This document shows, piece by piece, positions 11,948-24,143 of a DNA stretch of 64,000 nucleotides. Below the pieces are notes generated by a model that made no database searches, had not been told where the DNA came from, and was given only the letters and a program-made list of their open reading frames with translations. Every line of letters starts with the position of its first letter. Position 1 is the first letter of the stretch. The stretch comes from Ganoderma boninense (lineage: Eukaryota; Basidiomycota; Agaricomycetes; Polyporales; Polyporaceae): NCBI GenBank assembly GCA_002900995.3, contig CM035308.1:4115053-4179052 (forward strand), written 5' to 3'. Made by a program: the position numbers and the translations under genes.

Positions 11948-13539
11948 GGTGGTAGAGAGGGGCGGAGGATGCACGGCAGGAGCCTGCTGGGGTGCGAGTG
12001 GGAAGCCGGAGGGTCGTCAGGAAGGCCATCGTGTGCGTAAGAAGAAGACAGGCAGAAATAGCGAACGATACGAGAGTTTGTGCCGCGACCCCCACCGCGC
12101 GCTCCGATTCGGCATCCCGATTCCCAAGCGTTGCCGAGGCTCGGTCGCCCGGCCCGCGATTGTCGATACACCGTTTCTATTCCACGACCGCCGCTTGCTC
12201 ACTTACTGCTGTAAAAAGTTACTATGGTCTCGGTCGAAAGTAACGAAATCGTAAGCAGGAGCAGGAGGGACCAGAGCGAGCTAGATGGATTTGTTTCGCT
12301 TCCCGGCCCGGCGAACGACGCTCCTCAGGCTCCGGGAGGCCAGCTGTTCGGCGAGCTAGTACGCGAGCGCGAGCAGAGGCCAGCGTTCCCTTTGGCAGCC
12401 AGCCAAGAGCTTGGGGAGAAACAGGTAGTAGGCCAGTTCCCAACTGGAGTCGCGCAAGAGGCGTGCGGTTACACGTTCCATGCAGAGTGGAGCCGAAATG
12501 GGACACAGAATTCCACATCGCCAGTGTGGACGCCTCATTGCTGGATAATGCACTTCATGGCCATCGTACGACCCAGAGAAACACCGCGACGATGGACAAG
12601 GAAATCCTCGCGATTCTAGATCGTTTCCTCGGTAGCAGTGTCGTCGGCACTTGAACTTTTAACATCGCGTTTCGCTTGTGCATCCTCTAGACAGCCTTCA
12701 CCCTCCTGAATGGCCGCGATATCTACCTGGGACTCGGCCCATCAGTAGGACAACGGCAGTTTTGATTTCGATGAAAACGCATAGCAGGTGTAGGGGAGCT
12801 GCCAGCATGGCAGAGTTGCGGCAGTCATGATCTGCGACGCGCACGGAGAAGGTTAACGCTGCTGGGCGATTCGCCGCATTCACGGCCTGAAGTTGTTTTA
12901 GAACTGAACTGTAAGGCGGACGGCAGGAGTGCGGAAGAAACACCGTACATGCGCTTTCCTCGCTACGTCCTTGCAGTGAGAGAGTGGTCAGAAGCTAGGA
13001 GAGCGTGCGCGTGAAGTCTGAAAAAGCTGCGTTGGGAGAGGATCGCGACGTCACTAGCATCCCAGGATCGGGTCTAGGAGTCGACTCACCGGAATCTGTT
13101 GCTTCGGAATAGGCTGCGACAACAACACGCCAACGTTCGGGACATATCCTTCGGCGCGCGGGAAGTTGACGCATGAGCAGGCGACTGGACTGATCAAGGG
13201 GCAAGCAGAAGAATCCGACGTAGGGGCGCCGAGACACGAGAGGAGGACCAGCGGAGGACGCGGCCCGGAGCACGTCTAGCAGACGCCCACAGTGCGCCAG
13301 GCAAGATGGCCAGGCACCAGTGGAGTCTGGTAGCGTATGAACAATGCCGTGTTGGCTCGATAACTCTACAGAAGGTGCGCTAGTATACACATACAGTATA
13401 AACGCCATTTCTAATCTTGCAACTCTATCCCACTGGCAATCAGCTTGAATTCAAACACATTACAGAACGCCGTTTTATGAGATCGTGAATGCCCGTCCAG
13501 TCATGTCTAGAAAACCGTGAGACCTCTACATATCACCGT
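11948..13539. other. intergenic region between the two MFS genes
   Basis: Promoter side of MFS gene 1 and 3' side of MFS gene 2. The short frames present (for example on the plus strand at 12224-12619 and the minus strand at 12995-13408) have no recognisable domain and no splice structure, so I do not call them genes. Confidence 0.5.
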
Positions 13540-15863
13540 TCAGACGCTATCCCGACCCGCCGAATCCCTCTCGCGGCTGTCCCCCCTCTCCAAAACATCA
13601 AGCGGCACGTTCCCGTTCCCCTCCGACTTGTCGTCATCCTCCCCAAAGTCGCCATCCTTGCCTCCTGCACCGCGCTCCTTCTCAATCCCATTTGCATCTC
13701 CGTCTGCTTCGGCCTCCTGCATCGGAAGGACCCGGCTCTTGCGGAGCTCGAACCCGCCCTGCCACCCGATCCAGGTGTAGCGCGGGCAGTGCGGCCCACG
13801 GAGAAAGAGGATGACGAGGGTGAAGCCCGTCAAGGCGAGGTTGAGCGACGCGTCGGGGCGCCAGCCGTGCTCCGTGAACACCTTCGACCCGACGGACGTG
13901 CCCATGACCTGCCCGATGAACGTCTGCGCGCGCGGTGCATCCCCGTCAGCATTCCATTCTCGCCAGGTCGTACCCACCGCTCCGAGTACAGGGCTCAAAG
14001 TGACAGGTAACAGGTAACAGGTAACAGGACCGAGACCCGAGATCGAGAGAGAGAGAGAGAGGGACGCACCGCGACGTTGATGCACGCGTTGAGGCGCGAG
14101 CGCGCGTTGGCGTCGAGCGCGAGCACGGCGGTCGTCAGCGAGACCTGCTGCATCTGGCGGAAGCAGTCGAGGCCGATCGTCACGAGCACGACGGCCGCGA
14201 CGCTGAGGCCCGCGGCGGCGGTCTGCAGCGCGAAGGTGAGCAGGAGGAGCGCGATGCCGATGAGCGTCGCGGACCAGGGCAGCAGCCCGTCGATCGCGCG
14301 CCCGATGAGCGGCATCAGCGCCACGCCCACCATGCCTACCAGGCCGAAAAGCCCAATCACGAGGCTGTGGAATGGGATAGAATAAAGGTGTGAGCTAGGG
14401 GAGTGGACGAGGATGGGCTCACGTGGAGTAGTTGTACGGGGCGCCGTCCAGGAGGAAGGTCAGCGTGACCCACCAGTTGGTGAACGTCGCGCTGGAGGGG
14501 ATGGAGATGAGGATCGCCTGGACGAGGAGCGGCTCCGTGACCGTGAAGCGCGCCATGCTGCGCAGGATCCCGAAGTACGTCGTGCCCGTGCCGCGGTTGC
14601 GCGCGGGGTAGTCGGGCAGCACGCAGTACAGCACGAGGAAGATGCCGAACTGCAGCCCGATCGCGACGAAGTACACGACACGCCAGGTGACGAACTGCGC
14701 GACGACGCCCGCGAGCACGCGTGCGACGAGGATACCGAGGAGCAGCCCCGAGAGGACGATCGAGAGCGCGGAGGCGCGCCGCTCCGGCGGCGCGAGGTCG
14801 CCCGCGAGCGCCATGAGGATTTGTGGGGTCGCGGTGCAGATGCCGACGAAGAAGGAGAGCACCTCTAGGGCGACGAGGCGTTCGGCGAGGGCGAGCCCGA
14901 TGGTGAGGCTCGCGCCGATGAAGGTGAGGGCGAGGATCAAGGGGCGCCGCCTCACGAGGTCGCCTAGAGGCGCGATGAAGAGCAGGCCGATGGCATACCT
15001 GCCAAGGTCTGGTAAGAGGAGTTTGTATGAAATGGATGTGGGGGAATCGGACTCACCCGGCTTGAACCAAGGTCGGTATACTTGCGACTTCACGCTCTGT
15101 TACCCCGAAGTACAACGAGAACTGAACTGTGGATTGACAGTGGTCAATCAATAGTCTCTTCCTTTAGGAAACAAAATCCGGGATACGACTGTGCCTTTGG
15201 ACTGTGGAAGGGCAAGGAGGGATTGACAACAAGTGAATGCCCGTGTATAGTTTTACCTCTTACCGGCTGCGTTCCGCAGATACGATACCTTTCCTATGAT
15301 GCCTATGCAGTAGACTGTAGACTCCATGGCAAGGAGACAGGTAAAAACAGAGAGCGCCGAGACGAACACAGAACGATTCGTCAACGGGCGTGGAAAAGCC
15401 AAGGATCAAAAGGGGAGCCGAATGATACCCGTCGGTAACCGGTAAACTGGACGATCACAGAGCACAAAAGAACAGCGAGGGCAGAACGAAGCATACTTAC
15501 TCAGCAGCGGCTGGCAGTAATACAGGTTGCTGACGGCTTTGCAACTGTCAGTGCGAGCTTCGTAGATAAAGAAGCAGCAGGAAATGAATGAAATGACATA
15601 CTGAACGTGCTCGCGACGCCGAAGATGACGTTCATGAGCAGCCCGAAGTGAAACGGGCGTTCGGGGTCGTACCGGACGCGTTTTGGGATCGGGAGGAAGC
15701 CAAAGTCCTTTCGGTTTTCAGCTGGGACGTCCACGTCCTTCTCAACCGAGGGCGATGGGACTGCTCGGGTCGGGACCGTGACGGTCTCGGTGGCGGACGG
15801 CGCCACGGAGGCGGGCCTGCTCTCTTCAACGTGGGCCCGCAAAGAAGCCGCGCCAGAGGACAT
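13540..15863 (-). CDS. MFS transporter, gene 2 (tandem paralogue of gene 1)
   Basis: Same exon plan as gene 1. Exon 1 starts at 15863 (MSSGAASLRAHVEESRPAS) and ends in helix 1 (FGLLMNVIFGVASTF). A short exon carries TVSNLYYCQPLL. Intron 2 spans 15127-15500 (374 bp). The following exons encode IQFSLYFGVTEREVASIPTL, then YAIGLLFIAPLGDLVRRRPL (MFS motif A), DLAPPERRASALSIVLSGLL, VTWRVVYFVAIGL, and after further short introns the C-terminal helices and a hydrophilic tail. All junctions checked are GT-AG and in phase. One intron near 14010-14065 has three tandem copies of AGGTAACA and a GA run. The near-identical membrane core and the same gene order suggest a local duplication; tails and introns have diverged. 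Substrate unknown. Confidence 0.85.
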
Positions 15864-16238
15864 GGTGGGGGTTCGGAGCAGGGGAGGGGGGTGTGAGAAG
15901 AGGAAGCAAGGCGAACTCAGGCTGGCGGCGAGGGGCCCAGCATGTTGTCTTCTGGGAGAAGCCCTTCGGGCGGTAGAAATAAGCGAACAGTTTTGAAAAT
16001 TGGGTGCGGAGTACACACCTTCAATTGAGCTGCGCTTCGACGGGCGATCCGACCCAGCAGGCGGAGCACCGGCGATTTACGTATACCCCATGCGAAACTG
16101 TGGACGATGGCTGGGGATGCCAAAGATGTCAGAAAAATGCTTGAGCTACAACGATCAGCAGGGCGTCCGGATCCCCGAATACGTAAGTTAACGTAGGAGG
16201 CGGTTACTTGAGCAGCGCAAATCCACTCTCGGATCTCC

Positions 16239-16538
16239 TTACCTTCGGCCATCCACGGCTGTCATAGCGGCTCCTGGGGGGGGGGGGGCGCCATTCGCTA
16301 CAAATTCAATGCCTGTCTCTTGGAGCCTGATCCATGGCCCCCAGAGCTTCGCCAAAGGTTTGAAAGTGGCACCCATATCGAGGGTCCTCGCGACAGTCTT
16401 GGTCCTCGCAGTCATCGCTCCACAGAAGCCAAGTCTGACTCGCCTCGCTCGTAGCGCAAGTACCTTGCATCCACCGTTGCGAAAAGTCGCCACCGCCGAC
16501 CTGTCGCCTGTGTGGGACAAAGTCCATGTCCAGGTCAC
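16239..16538 (-). CDS. hypothetical frame in duplicated DNA
   Basis: An open frame of 99 codons whose central part (LRARRVRLGFCGAMTART and KPLAKLWGPWIR) is kept in duplicate copy B at 30208-30603. No family was recognised. A possible exon upstream on the same strand (GQRDLDMDFVPHRRQVGGGD) is also shared by both copies. Conservation may simply reflect the recent duplication, so evidence for a real gene is weak. Confidence 0.2.
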   Translation of the reverse strand: MTWTWTLSHTGDRSAVATFRNGGCKVLALRARRVRLGFCGAMTARTKTVARTLDMGATFKPLAKLWGPWIRLQETGIEFVANGAPPPPGAAMTAVDGRR

Positions 16539-17706
16539 GCTGCCCAGCCAAGCTCCGAAACCGGGATCGGAATGATGGCTGCAGCTCTCTACGCGACGCG
16601 CTCCCAGGAAAGCGATGCCCGATCACCTCGTCTCGCCTCGCGTCGTCCTGCAGACCCGCAATTGCCAAGTCGCTGGGGAGGCCTGGCGTGAGACAACGAT
16701 CGTGAGTTGACTTGTGGTTGTGGTTGTGATTGGCATTCGACCCCGTACTCGAGAAGAGGCGTACCACCGGGAGCGAGTGCGGGGACGGTGATTCGAGTCG
16801 GAGAGCGCGGCTTGGGTACGTCCGGGCGCCGCATGAGCCTTTGGAGACCGCGTTGATGGAATGGAAGGACCTAGGCCAGAGATCAGTGCGCCATTGAGTG
16901 ACGCCGGACTGATGTCGGATCTTGAGCCTGGAAACCGAGACGACAAACAGGAAGGTGGAGATGCTGTTGCTGCAATGCAGCTGCATAACAGAGCATAACA
17001 GGCGAATAACGGCATTGGCGGGTCTGCGGTGAGAGAGGTCTTGCCTTTACCCTGGCTACAGTGGACGACTAGGCCTGACGAGAAGCTTAAGAAAACTTGA
17101 GACAGTGCAGCGGCTGAAGAAGCACCGCTAATTTCCAAACAGCACTTCCGAGGTCCGACGAAGTGCCTGCGGCGGGCTCATGCCAAATTCTGCGGTTGAA
17201 CGCCTGAAAGAGAAGGGCATCTTGAGACGCTCAGGCTTACGCCGAAGTCTTGCAACTAGGGTTGTGGCCTTGGTACCAGATGCAGCGGTGCTGGAGTGGG
17301 AGTGGGGTTAAGAGGTCACCAATCTTGCACGAGTAGTCTAGCAACAACAGATGAAAAACTTGCCTTCGGTTTATCGACGCTCTAACACCATGAGATCGTT
17401 AAAGGCTCGATGAGAGCGTAAAATTGGCTCATCGGCTCAAAGATGATGATGTTGCCTTCGAGGACCGCCATCGTCGGCTCATCACCCCAAAGCCTTCACG
17501 CGTGATCCATTCTGATGACATTGGCATGAAGGATGTCGAATCTGACATGATCCCAGCGCTGTACATGAGGTTGCAAGTCTGAAAGAGGCAGTCATCGCCG
17601 TTGTTCGACAGCTCTATGGAGAAAACTTACTTCTGCCAAACAGGCTTGAACAAGCGTCCAGGAGCCCCTTCGAAAGCACTTGAACACTGTTGGTTGATCC
17701 GGCTTA

Positions 17707-19121
17707 TTACTGTTTTCAAAATGATACGGAATCGCGTTTCTCGTGCGCGGCTTGGGCGCTCGAGCTAATGCGCGGGCCGGGCAGTGCCATGGGCGCCTAG
17801 CTACGCTCCCAGCACGGCGCGGTGCTCGTCGAATTCTCTTGTCCCGCTCTCTGGATGTCTCGATGGCTCGAAGAAAAGTTTCAGCTGATCTCAAAGCCCG
17901 CATACCTGTCCTATTTCTGGACCAGGGACGCTCCGTGGCTGAAATCTGCGAGATTCTCGGTGTTGCAAAGAGTATGGTGTACCAGACTCTAGCAAACATT
18001 CGGCAATATGGGACACCCCATAATCCCCTCGCAAGACGAGCTGGCCGACCCCGTGTCCTCTCGGGTGAACATATTCAGTTTATCCGGACTCTCCTCGACG
18101 AGAAGCCTACCCTCTATCTTGACGAGATCCAGGACTATCTTGCTCGTACTTTCCACATCACCGTCTCCCTCGCCACACTCGTCCGCACCCTCCGCCGCAT
18201 CCGCTACTCATCCAAAGCTGTCATCAAAGCAGCCTCCGAGCGCGACGATATCCTGCGTGCCGCATTCATGAACCGCATAGCATTGGAGGTCCCTGATCCC
18301 TCCATGCTCATGTTTGGTGATGAAAGCGCCGTTGATCAGCGGGCAGCAGTCCGCAAACGGGGCTGGGCCCCGCTGGCTTCCCGCTGCGTCCAGCGAGCCT
18401 GCTTTGTCCGAGGACAACGTTATTCGTTGCTCCCGATCCTCACACTAGACGGCCTTATAACATTCAAAGTTTTCGAGGGCTCTGTCACTAGTGATCACTT
18501 CGTGGAGTTCCTCCGCGAGTTCGTGGTACGCTCCAGTTATGGTCAGGTTTGGATCCTTCTCATGCTGAAACTTGCTCAGATCCCACTTACTACACCATAT
18601 CCTGGCCCACGGAGCGTACTTATCCTGGACAACTGCAATATCCACCATGCAGAGGCTGTCCGAGCACTGGTGGAAGATGAGGCTTGTGAGAAGTTCTTGT
18701 ACTTGCATTCATCTGAACCGATGTTCATGGTTATTGTATAGGGTGCAAGCTTATATTCCTCCCACCGTACTCCCCAGACAGAAACCCCATCGAGCTCGCC
18801 TTCGGGTACATCAAGTCTCAGCTCCGTCGAGCCAACCGCGAGCTCGTTGTCTGGGACATCAGCGAGGCATGCTACAAGATAACTCCGGAGATGGCACAAG
18901 GATGGTTCAGGTGTGCAGGATACATATAAGTTCTCATTGTACCCATTTTATGTAGTATGTTATCATTGGCAATGACCAAAAACTCACACATCTCAGGCCT
19001 CGAATGTTTCGTTGCGATTGAGCGCTGGTGGACGGGCACAAGCGCCCTCGGGATGCGGCGGGGCCTGGGCGGCAAGCTGCGAAACGCGAAACGCGATTCC
19101 GTATCATTTTGAAAACAGTTA
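17707..19121 (+). mobile_element. Tc1/mariner transposon, apparently complete
   Basis: A 1415 bp element flanked by TA at 17705-17706 and 19122-19123. The inverted termini share 32 identical bases, beginning ACTGTTTTCAAAATGATACG after two terminal bases that differ (TT on the left, the complement of TA on the right), with weaker similarity further in. The transposase gene at 17863-18929 has all catalytic positions. The duplicated segment copy B lacks the element and shows the single TA at 31658-31659, which confirms both boundaries. Confidence 0.93.
17863..18929 (+). CDS. Tc1/mariner transposase
   Basis: A DDE cut-and-paste transposase. The start at 17863 (MARRKVSADLKARIPVLFLD) is chosen because the upstream in-frame stretch lies partly in the terminal repeat. 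The N-terminal helix-turn-helix reads RSVAEICEILGVAKSMVYQT, followed by the GRPRVLS hook and a second DNA-binding region. Catalytic positions: Asp in MLMFGDESAVD, Asp in SVLILDNCNIHH, Glu in YSPDRNPIELAF. Two introns are inferred: 18526-18579 (54 bp) and 18686-18741 (56 bp, donor GTGAGA). Removing both joins the blocks in frame and gives the normal sequence order. No internal stop or frameshift remains, so the gene may be active. Confidence 0.9.
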
Positions 19122-19428
19122 TAAAGCTTCTGGGTGCAGTAGCATAAGTTTTACCGCAGCATCTACAGTTATTTGAATTGATCAAGGTTAGGCTGCGGAT
19201 CCACCAACAAGTGACAAGTACATACGCCTCTCCGACGAGCTGCCAGCTTAGGCCCCGTTCGGCACGTCGGACAGGACTAGGGTTACCTGCGAAAATTAGT
19301 CCGTCGTCGAGAGACCTCAGACAAGGGGCGAGGCCCTAAACCGGAGGGATAGTCGGTATCTTGGCGCTTGGATTGAAGGCTGGGTAGTCACATGTGACCA
19401 CCAGTGTGACCTGCTTTGTCATTGATGG

Positions 19429-22400
19429 TGGGGGTGGGCAGCGCTGGCCTAAGCGAGGTGAAGCGCCGTCCAGGCGTCTATGGCTCGCTTGTCTGACATT
19501 TCCCACCAGTGGTCGAGATATGGGGCACGATTAGATGGCCATGTAATCTATCCGACGAAAGATAAGGCGGCCTGTCACCGGCACGGAGAGATTCCAGGCG
19601 GAGTACTTGCGGGGGTTCGTCCTGTCTCCTATGAACAATTCCCCTGCGAAAACAAGCCTGTCTGACCTCGGAAGTGTTGAAAAGGATAGTCAGGTATGTG
19701 TAGAAATAGATTATCGGTACAGTTTTCCGTTTTTCATTGAAATGCGTACAATACAAGCACTTTTAAAACTGAACCGGAGGATCTAATGTACACATCATAT
19801 TCACTATGAAATAGAGTCTTCGAAGTCAGTAGTTATGGCCGATCCTTCAAAATAAACGCATCTCTGAACCTCCTTCGAGGACCAAGCGCCGGCATGTCAA
19901 GTTAAGCGCTGAGCGGTCTGGAGGGCGCGCAGCTTCAACCTCGAGGCGGCACCCTACTCCCCTAGTACTACTCTGGATGGGTCGTACTCGACGATCTCGC
20001 GCTCAAAGAGACCAAGCTGTGGAGAACCTGCATGCAATTAGCAAACGTCGGCAAGACAAAGAGAACCGCCCACCTAGAGCCTCTCGAAACCACGCACCCC
20101 AACCACCCAACATTGACGCCACTCGCAGCTCACTACCACAAGCGTCGTCTGAGGACGTTCACCATAGGACTCGGGCTGCCTTGAGCTTGGCTAGGGCTGA
20201 GATCGTTACTGAACGCCAACGCAACGAGGACCTCAAGCGCGACCTGCACAATACACGACGCCGAGAACAGCGCTTGCGGAAGATGAACATCCAACTGGAG
20301 GAGCACAAGGAGGTAAGCTCACCAATTGATAGCATAACATGCCGGGATCAGGCTACTTACTATGTGCTCAACCTGATGTTAGAATGGAGATGCACGAGAG
20401 GACACCATTCGCGCCGAGGAGCAAGCCCGGACTGAGCACCTTGTTCAGGCTATACGCACTGAAGAGCGCGCCCGCGCATCTATTATGGTCAACATGGTGT
20501 GCAGAGAAGAGCGCGCGCAAGCTGCGCGTGCCATAGAGGCTGTCCGGGAGGAGGAGGATGGTTGGAGAACAGCTCTTGTAGAGGCTACACGCTACGAGGA
20601 ACAGGTGCGCGCTGCCCTACAAGTCCGAGCCGCTCAGGAAGCCGAGCGCGGACACGCGCACGAAGAGTGGGAAGCCGTGGAGGCATCTTCTGTCCGCACA
20701 TGGCAATGTGCCGTCAGAGCCCTTGCAGATATCGCGATTCACTATGGGGGACGTGCTACGGACCTTCAAGCACAGGCAGAGGACTTGGTGCCACTATCGC
20801 TCGACTTCAGGAGGATGCCGAGAGGGAGAAGTTGGAGGCTATGCAGGAGGTCGAGAAGAAGGCGGAGCAGGCAATCGAGAAGGAGCGGATGCGATTCTAC
20901 GCTGATAAGGCGGACATCGAGGCTGAAGCTGAAGCCATTGTGTCAGAGGTTGAGAGCCGTCTCGATGATGCCCTTGACAGATCCAACACCTACCTCGAGC
21001 TCATCCAATCCCTCGGCACATCACACCTCAATGCAAGACGGGACATCGAGACGCGCTTCCACGCGCAGCTTGCCGAGGCGACGGAGGAGTCGAAGAAGTT
21101 GCGCGCGCGTATCCGAACCCTCGAGAAGAAGAACGACACCCTGCGGAAGAAGATAGATCGAACTTCGAGTCAGCTACCATTCAAAAGAGAGAATGGCGAG
21201 GAAACACCTTGGAACCTGAGTGGCGCGCTGCAGTTGAAGGAGAAGGGAGTTGTCCCGGATCCTATTCGCGCGCTCGTGCACGACCTGATGTGCTTTGGTC
21301 TGAAGGTCTGCCAGATCAATGAAGCAATAACCGCAATTGCCCACGCATCTGGAACACAGGTTGAGGGCGAGATCAGCCGTCGTTCTATGCTTCGTATCAT
21401 GAAGGAAGGAGGCGTAGCAGCAGGAATGCAGGTGGTGGATGATATTAGATCTGCAAAGAGTAAGTCTTCCTTTGACTACGTGACGAGATGGACCTAACTA
21501 TTTAACGCAGCTATAACAATCAGTAGCGATGGGACCTCTCACCGTCACATCCAGTTCGATGCACGCCACCTCATCCTGAACAATGGCAGCAGCCACATCC
21601 TGCGCACACTGGGAGTCACATCAGCACCTGACCACAAGAGCGAGACACAAGCGCAGCACTGGAAGGACCGTGTCAACGAGTTCTTTGACTGGTACAATGC
21701 TAGCCCGCGTGGAGTCCAGGCGCCCACAGACTGGCGCATCTTCGCTCAGAAACTTGCTGGCATGCTGACAGATCACGCGGAGGACCAGAAGAAACTGTTC
21801 CGTCTTATCCTCGCCTGGAAGACCTCTGTTGACCGGGAGGTGCACGGAGAGGAGGCAATGAAGGTAGTGTCGCTCCCGGAACTTCTCCTCGCTCTTGCCG
21901 AAGAGAGCAATGCAGCCGTTGAGCGCGCGGGCGGCGAGGCCATCTGGGCTACTCTGTCTTCGGAGGCGCTCGAAGAACAGAACGTCAGTATCCGTGCTGC
22001 TGTTGCGCAACAAATGGGTGAGGCCGCCTACCAAGCATTGCCTGAGGAGGAACGCGCGCTTGCCGATCTCTTCGTCCAAGGGGGGTGTTGCATGCACAAG
22101 GAGCTGAACGCTTTCAAGGGCGGAAACACTCACATGATGGCGTTCTGGGCTGGCGCAGGGCTCGAGCCTCCCATCCTGCTCATGAACCGAGACAATGACG
22201 CTGCGGCATCTGCAGGGAATTCCGCTGCACGGACACGTGCCATCGAACAGTCTCGCGGTGGCGGTTCCAAGCTGGTCGAGCTTGCAGTGCTACGTTCCAT
22301 CACAAGAACGACAAGAAAGGTCAGCAAGATTTGATGCAGTACTACTTTGAGGCCTCTGACTTTGGACAACTGCTCACCTTCCCTCCTGTCAATGCAACAC

Positions 22401-23962
22401 GCTACAGCACACATGGTGACGGTGCCTCGTATCTGGTCGCCTATCTCGACCTTTTCCGCCACCTCTTGAGCACCCTCGCTGACAAGAAGGGGGACGGTCT
22501 CAATCACATGGAACGGAACGTGCAGAATGGACTCGAGGACATACCAACACTCACAGAGCTCTGTGCGCTCTCGCTCTACTCCGAGACCATCTCCCATCCC
22601 TACATGCGACTCGTCCGTGCACCGACACGACCGAACATCCTCGAGCTTGGCAAGCTGCATGATCGCGTCCGGGTCCATATCCAGCGCATCATCAAAGCCC
22701 CCGACCTCTTGCTCGAGTGGAATCCCTCCTACAGACATCCGACACTGGACGATCTGCCCTGGCACCACGCCGGCGCCTTCGCAGGCGTACAGAGGCTTCT
22801 CCTGAGGCTCCCCCATCTCCGAGCCATTGTTGTGAAGTTCTTCGAGGGTGCTCTTGAGACCTGGATCCGGTTCGCTGCTGACTTCGCCCATGGGGGGGCA
22901 ATTGACCGCCTTACCGCCGAGCAGAGAGCGCTTGCATGGATGCTGGCTACAAACGATGCCAATGAAGGTGCGCTCGGGTCCTATCGAGTGGGTGCAAGAC
23001 AAACCCCGAACATCACATTGGATCAGTACAATGCACGAGTGATGTATCGACGCAATGGGACAGCAGCTTACGTTGAACAAACACTGTCAATTGAGGACCG
23101 GAAGCATTTGCGCGCCTTTACACGAGAACTGGACGGATCGGGCAGGGAGCGCAAGCACCAGATGGAGATTGCAGAGGCCGAGCAGGCTGAGGCAGCCAAG
23201 AAATGGAAGCTACGAGAGGTTGCCGCTGAGAAGGAGGACGCACGCGTGGAGAAGTTGAAATCAGTCGTACCTGTCTGGTCCCTCCAGCAGTTGAAGCGCG
23301 CCACCACGACGGTAGCTTTCATCGAGGAGCAGCTGGACTGGCACCGTGAGTGGGTGGACACGGGGCCCAAGGACCAGAAGGCCATTCCGCTGAAGACGCA
23401 CCTACCTCGCAAGAAAGAGCAGCTCCGAGCTCTCCGGGCGGCCGTGAGGCGCTACAACACCGATGCCTCCCTCCGGGTTAGGGCCAAGGCCAATCTTGCA
23501 ATGAAGGATGCACGAGTCAACGCTGGTGGCTACAGTGGAGATGAGGGGGAGGTCACCTACGACTCAGATGATGAGGAGTGAGGGTGGGAGAAACCAGCGA
23601 TGATGGGGGGGGGAGAACCAGCGCAGGCACCGGGCGCGCGGCCACAGCGTGACAATGGCACGCTGCTTCTATTGATCTGTCAGAAGCGCATGTCAGTATA
23701 GACTTACCAGTTGTCATTTATTCCGATGCTTCTGCGTCTCCGGACTGTTCTTGTGTGCAGAAAGCATGTTCCAGTGGTAGAGAACACGAAAGACCATGGT
23801 GGACATTCGTGGAGTTGAAAGATAATGCCATTCGATCGAATGCGGGGTCGCTTAGATCTACAGTCCGTACAGATTATCTACCGCAGCTACAGATAACTCG
23901 TCGGCACGCCTGTGCCACCCTTGGGCGCCTGGACGTCGGCTAGCGGGTGCTGCCCACCCCCA
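19429..23962 (+). mobile_element. nested DNA transposon of unassigned family
   Basis: A 4534 bp insertion inside the Harbinger element. Its ends are perfect inverted copies of TGGGGGTGGGCAGC, with further similarity inward (GCTGGCCTAAGCG against CCGCTAGCCGACG, then GTCCAGGCG on both sides). TTGATGG stands directly outside both ends (19422-19428 and 23963-23969). Counting one more base gives an 8 bp duplication, ATTGATGG. The only gene inside is the large coiled-coil protein at 19977-23581. A 7-8 bp target duplication is known for hAT, P and KDZ-type elements, but the termini and protein do not let me assign a known family. Confidence 0.85.
19977..23581 (+). pseudogene. large coiled-coil protein, putative novel DDE-type transposase, one frameshift
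   Basis: Five blocks are joined by introns 20313-20382 (70 bp), 20708-20775 (68 bp) and 21460-21510 (51 bp), all GT-AG and in phase, plus a 1 bp frame break near 22287. There the text reads GCAGTGCT, and one more G would restore the frame. The N-terminal third is basic and then a long Glu/Arg/Ala coiled coil. The middle and C-terminal parts resemble a family of uncharacterised proteins I recall as repeated in mushroom genomes. Candidate catalytic positions: Asp in SSDGTSH (21528-21530), Asp in LTDHAEDQ (21771-21773), a Cys-x-x-His in GCCMHKELN (22086-22097) and Glu in NDANEGALG (22964-22966). The D, D, C(2)H, E order is that of hAT/P-like transposases. The C-terminus is acidic. The transposase role is my inference from these motifs and from its position as sole gene between terminal repeats. 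Confidence 0.7.
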
Positions 23963-24143
23963 TTGATGGCGGACGGGCAATGAGCGACCTCCCGCTGTCA
24001 TCCACCAGTGATAGCCAATCTCTTGTCCTGCTTCAATAGATCATGGTTATTCCGCCCTTGTTCCTACCGCTATTTCTGAGCTTGCCCGCTTGCCACTCCC
24101 TGGTTCAACACATTCCTCTCACCCCACTTCTCTCCGAGTCGCA

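Larger units (their letters stand above)
15312..19250. repeat. segmental duplication, copy A
   Basis: This block aligns along its length with 29275-31786, with scattered substitutions and small indels. It starts inside intron 2 of MFS gene 2, includes that gene's first two exons and upstream DNA, and ends at CCAGCTTA just before the Harbinger terminus. Copy A is longer mainly because of the Tc1 element at 17707-19121. Copy A also has a run of 13 G (about 16276-16288) where copy B reads GAGGGCGCG. Confidence 0.85.

Noticed and set aside
16276..16288. Run of 13 G as a functional quadruplex
   Set aside because: Copy B of the duplication lacks it; a slippage tract or sequencing artefact is more likely.
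18454..18741. Premature stop in the Tc1 transposase at 18741
   Set aside because: A 56 bp intron with donor GTGAGA and acceptor TATAG removes it and restores the DDE end of the protein.
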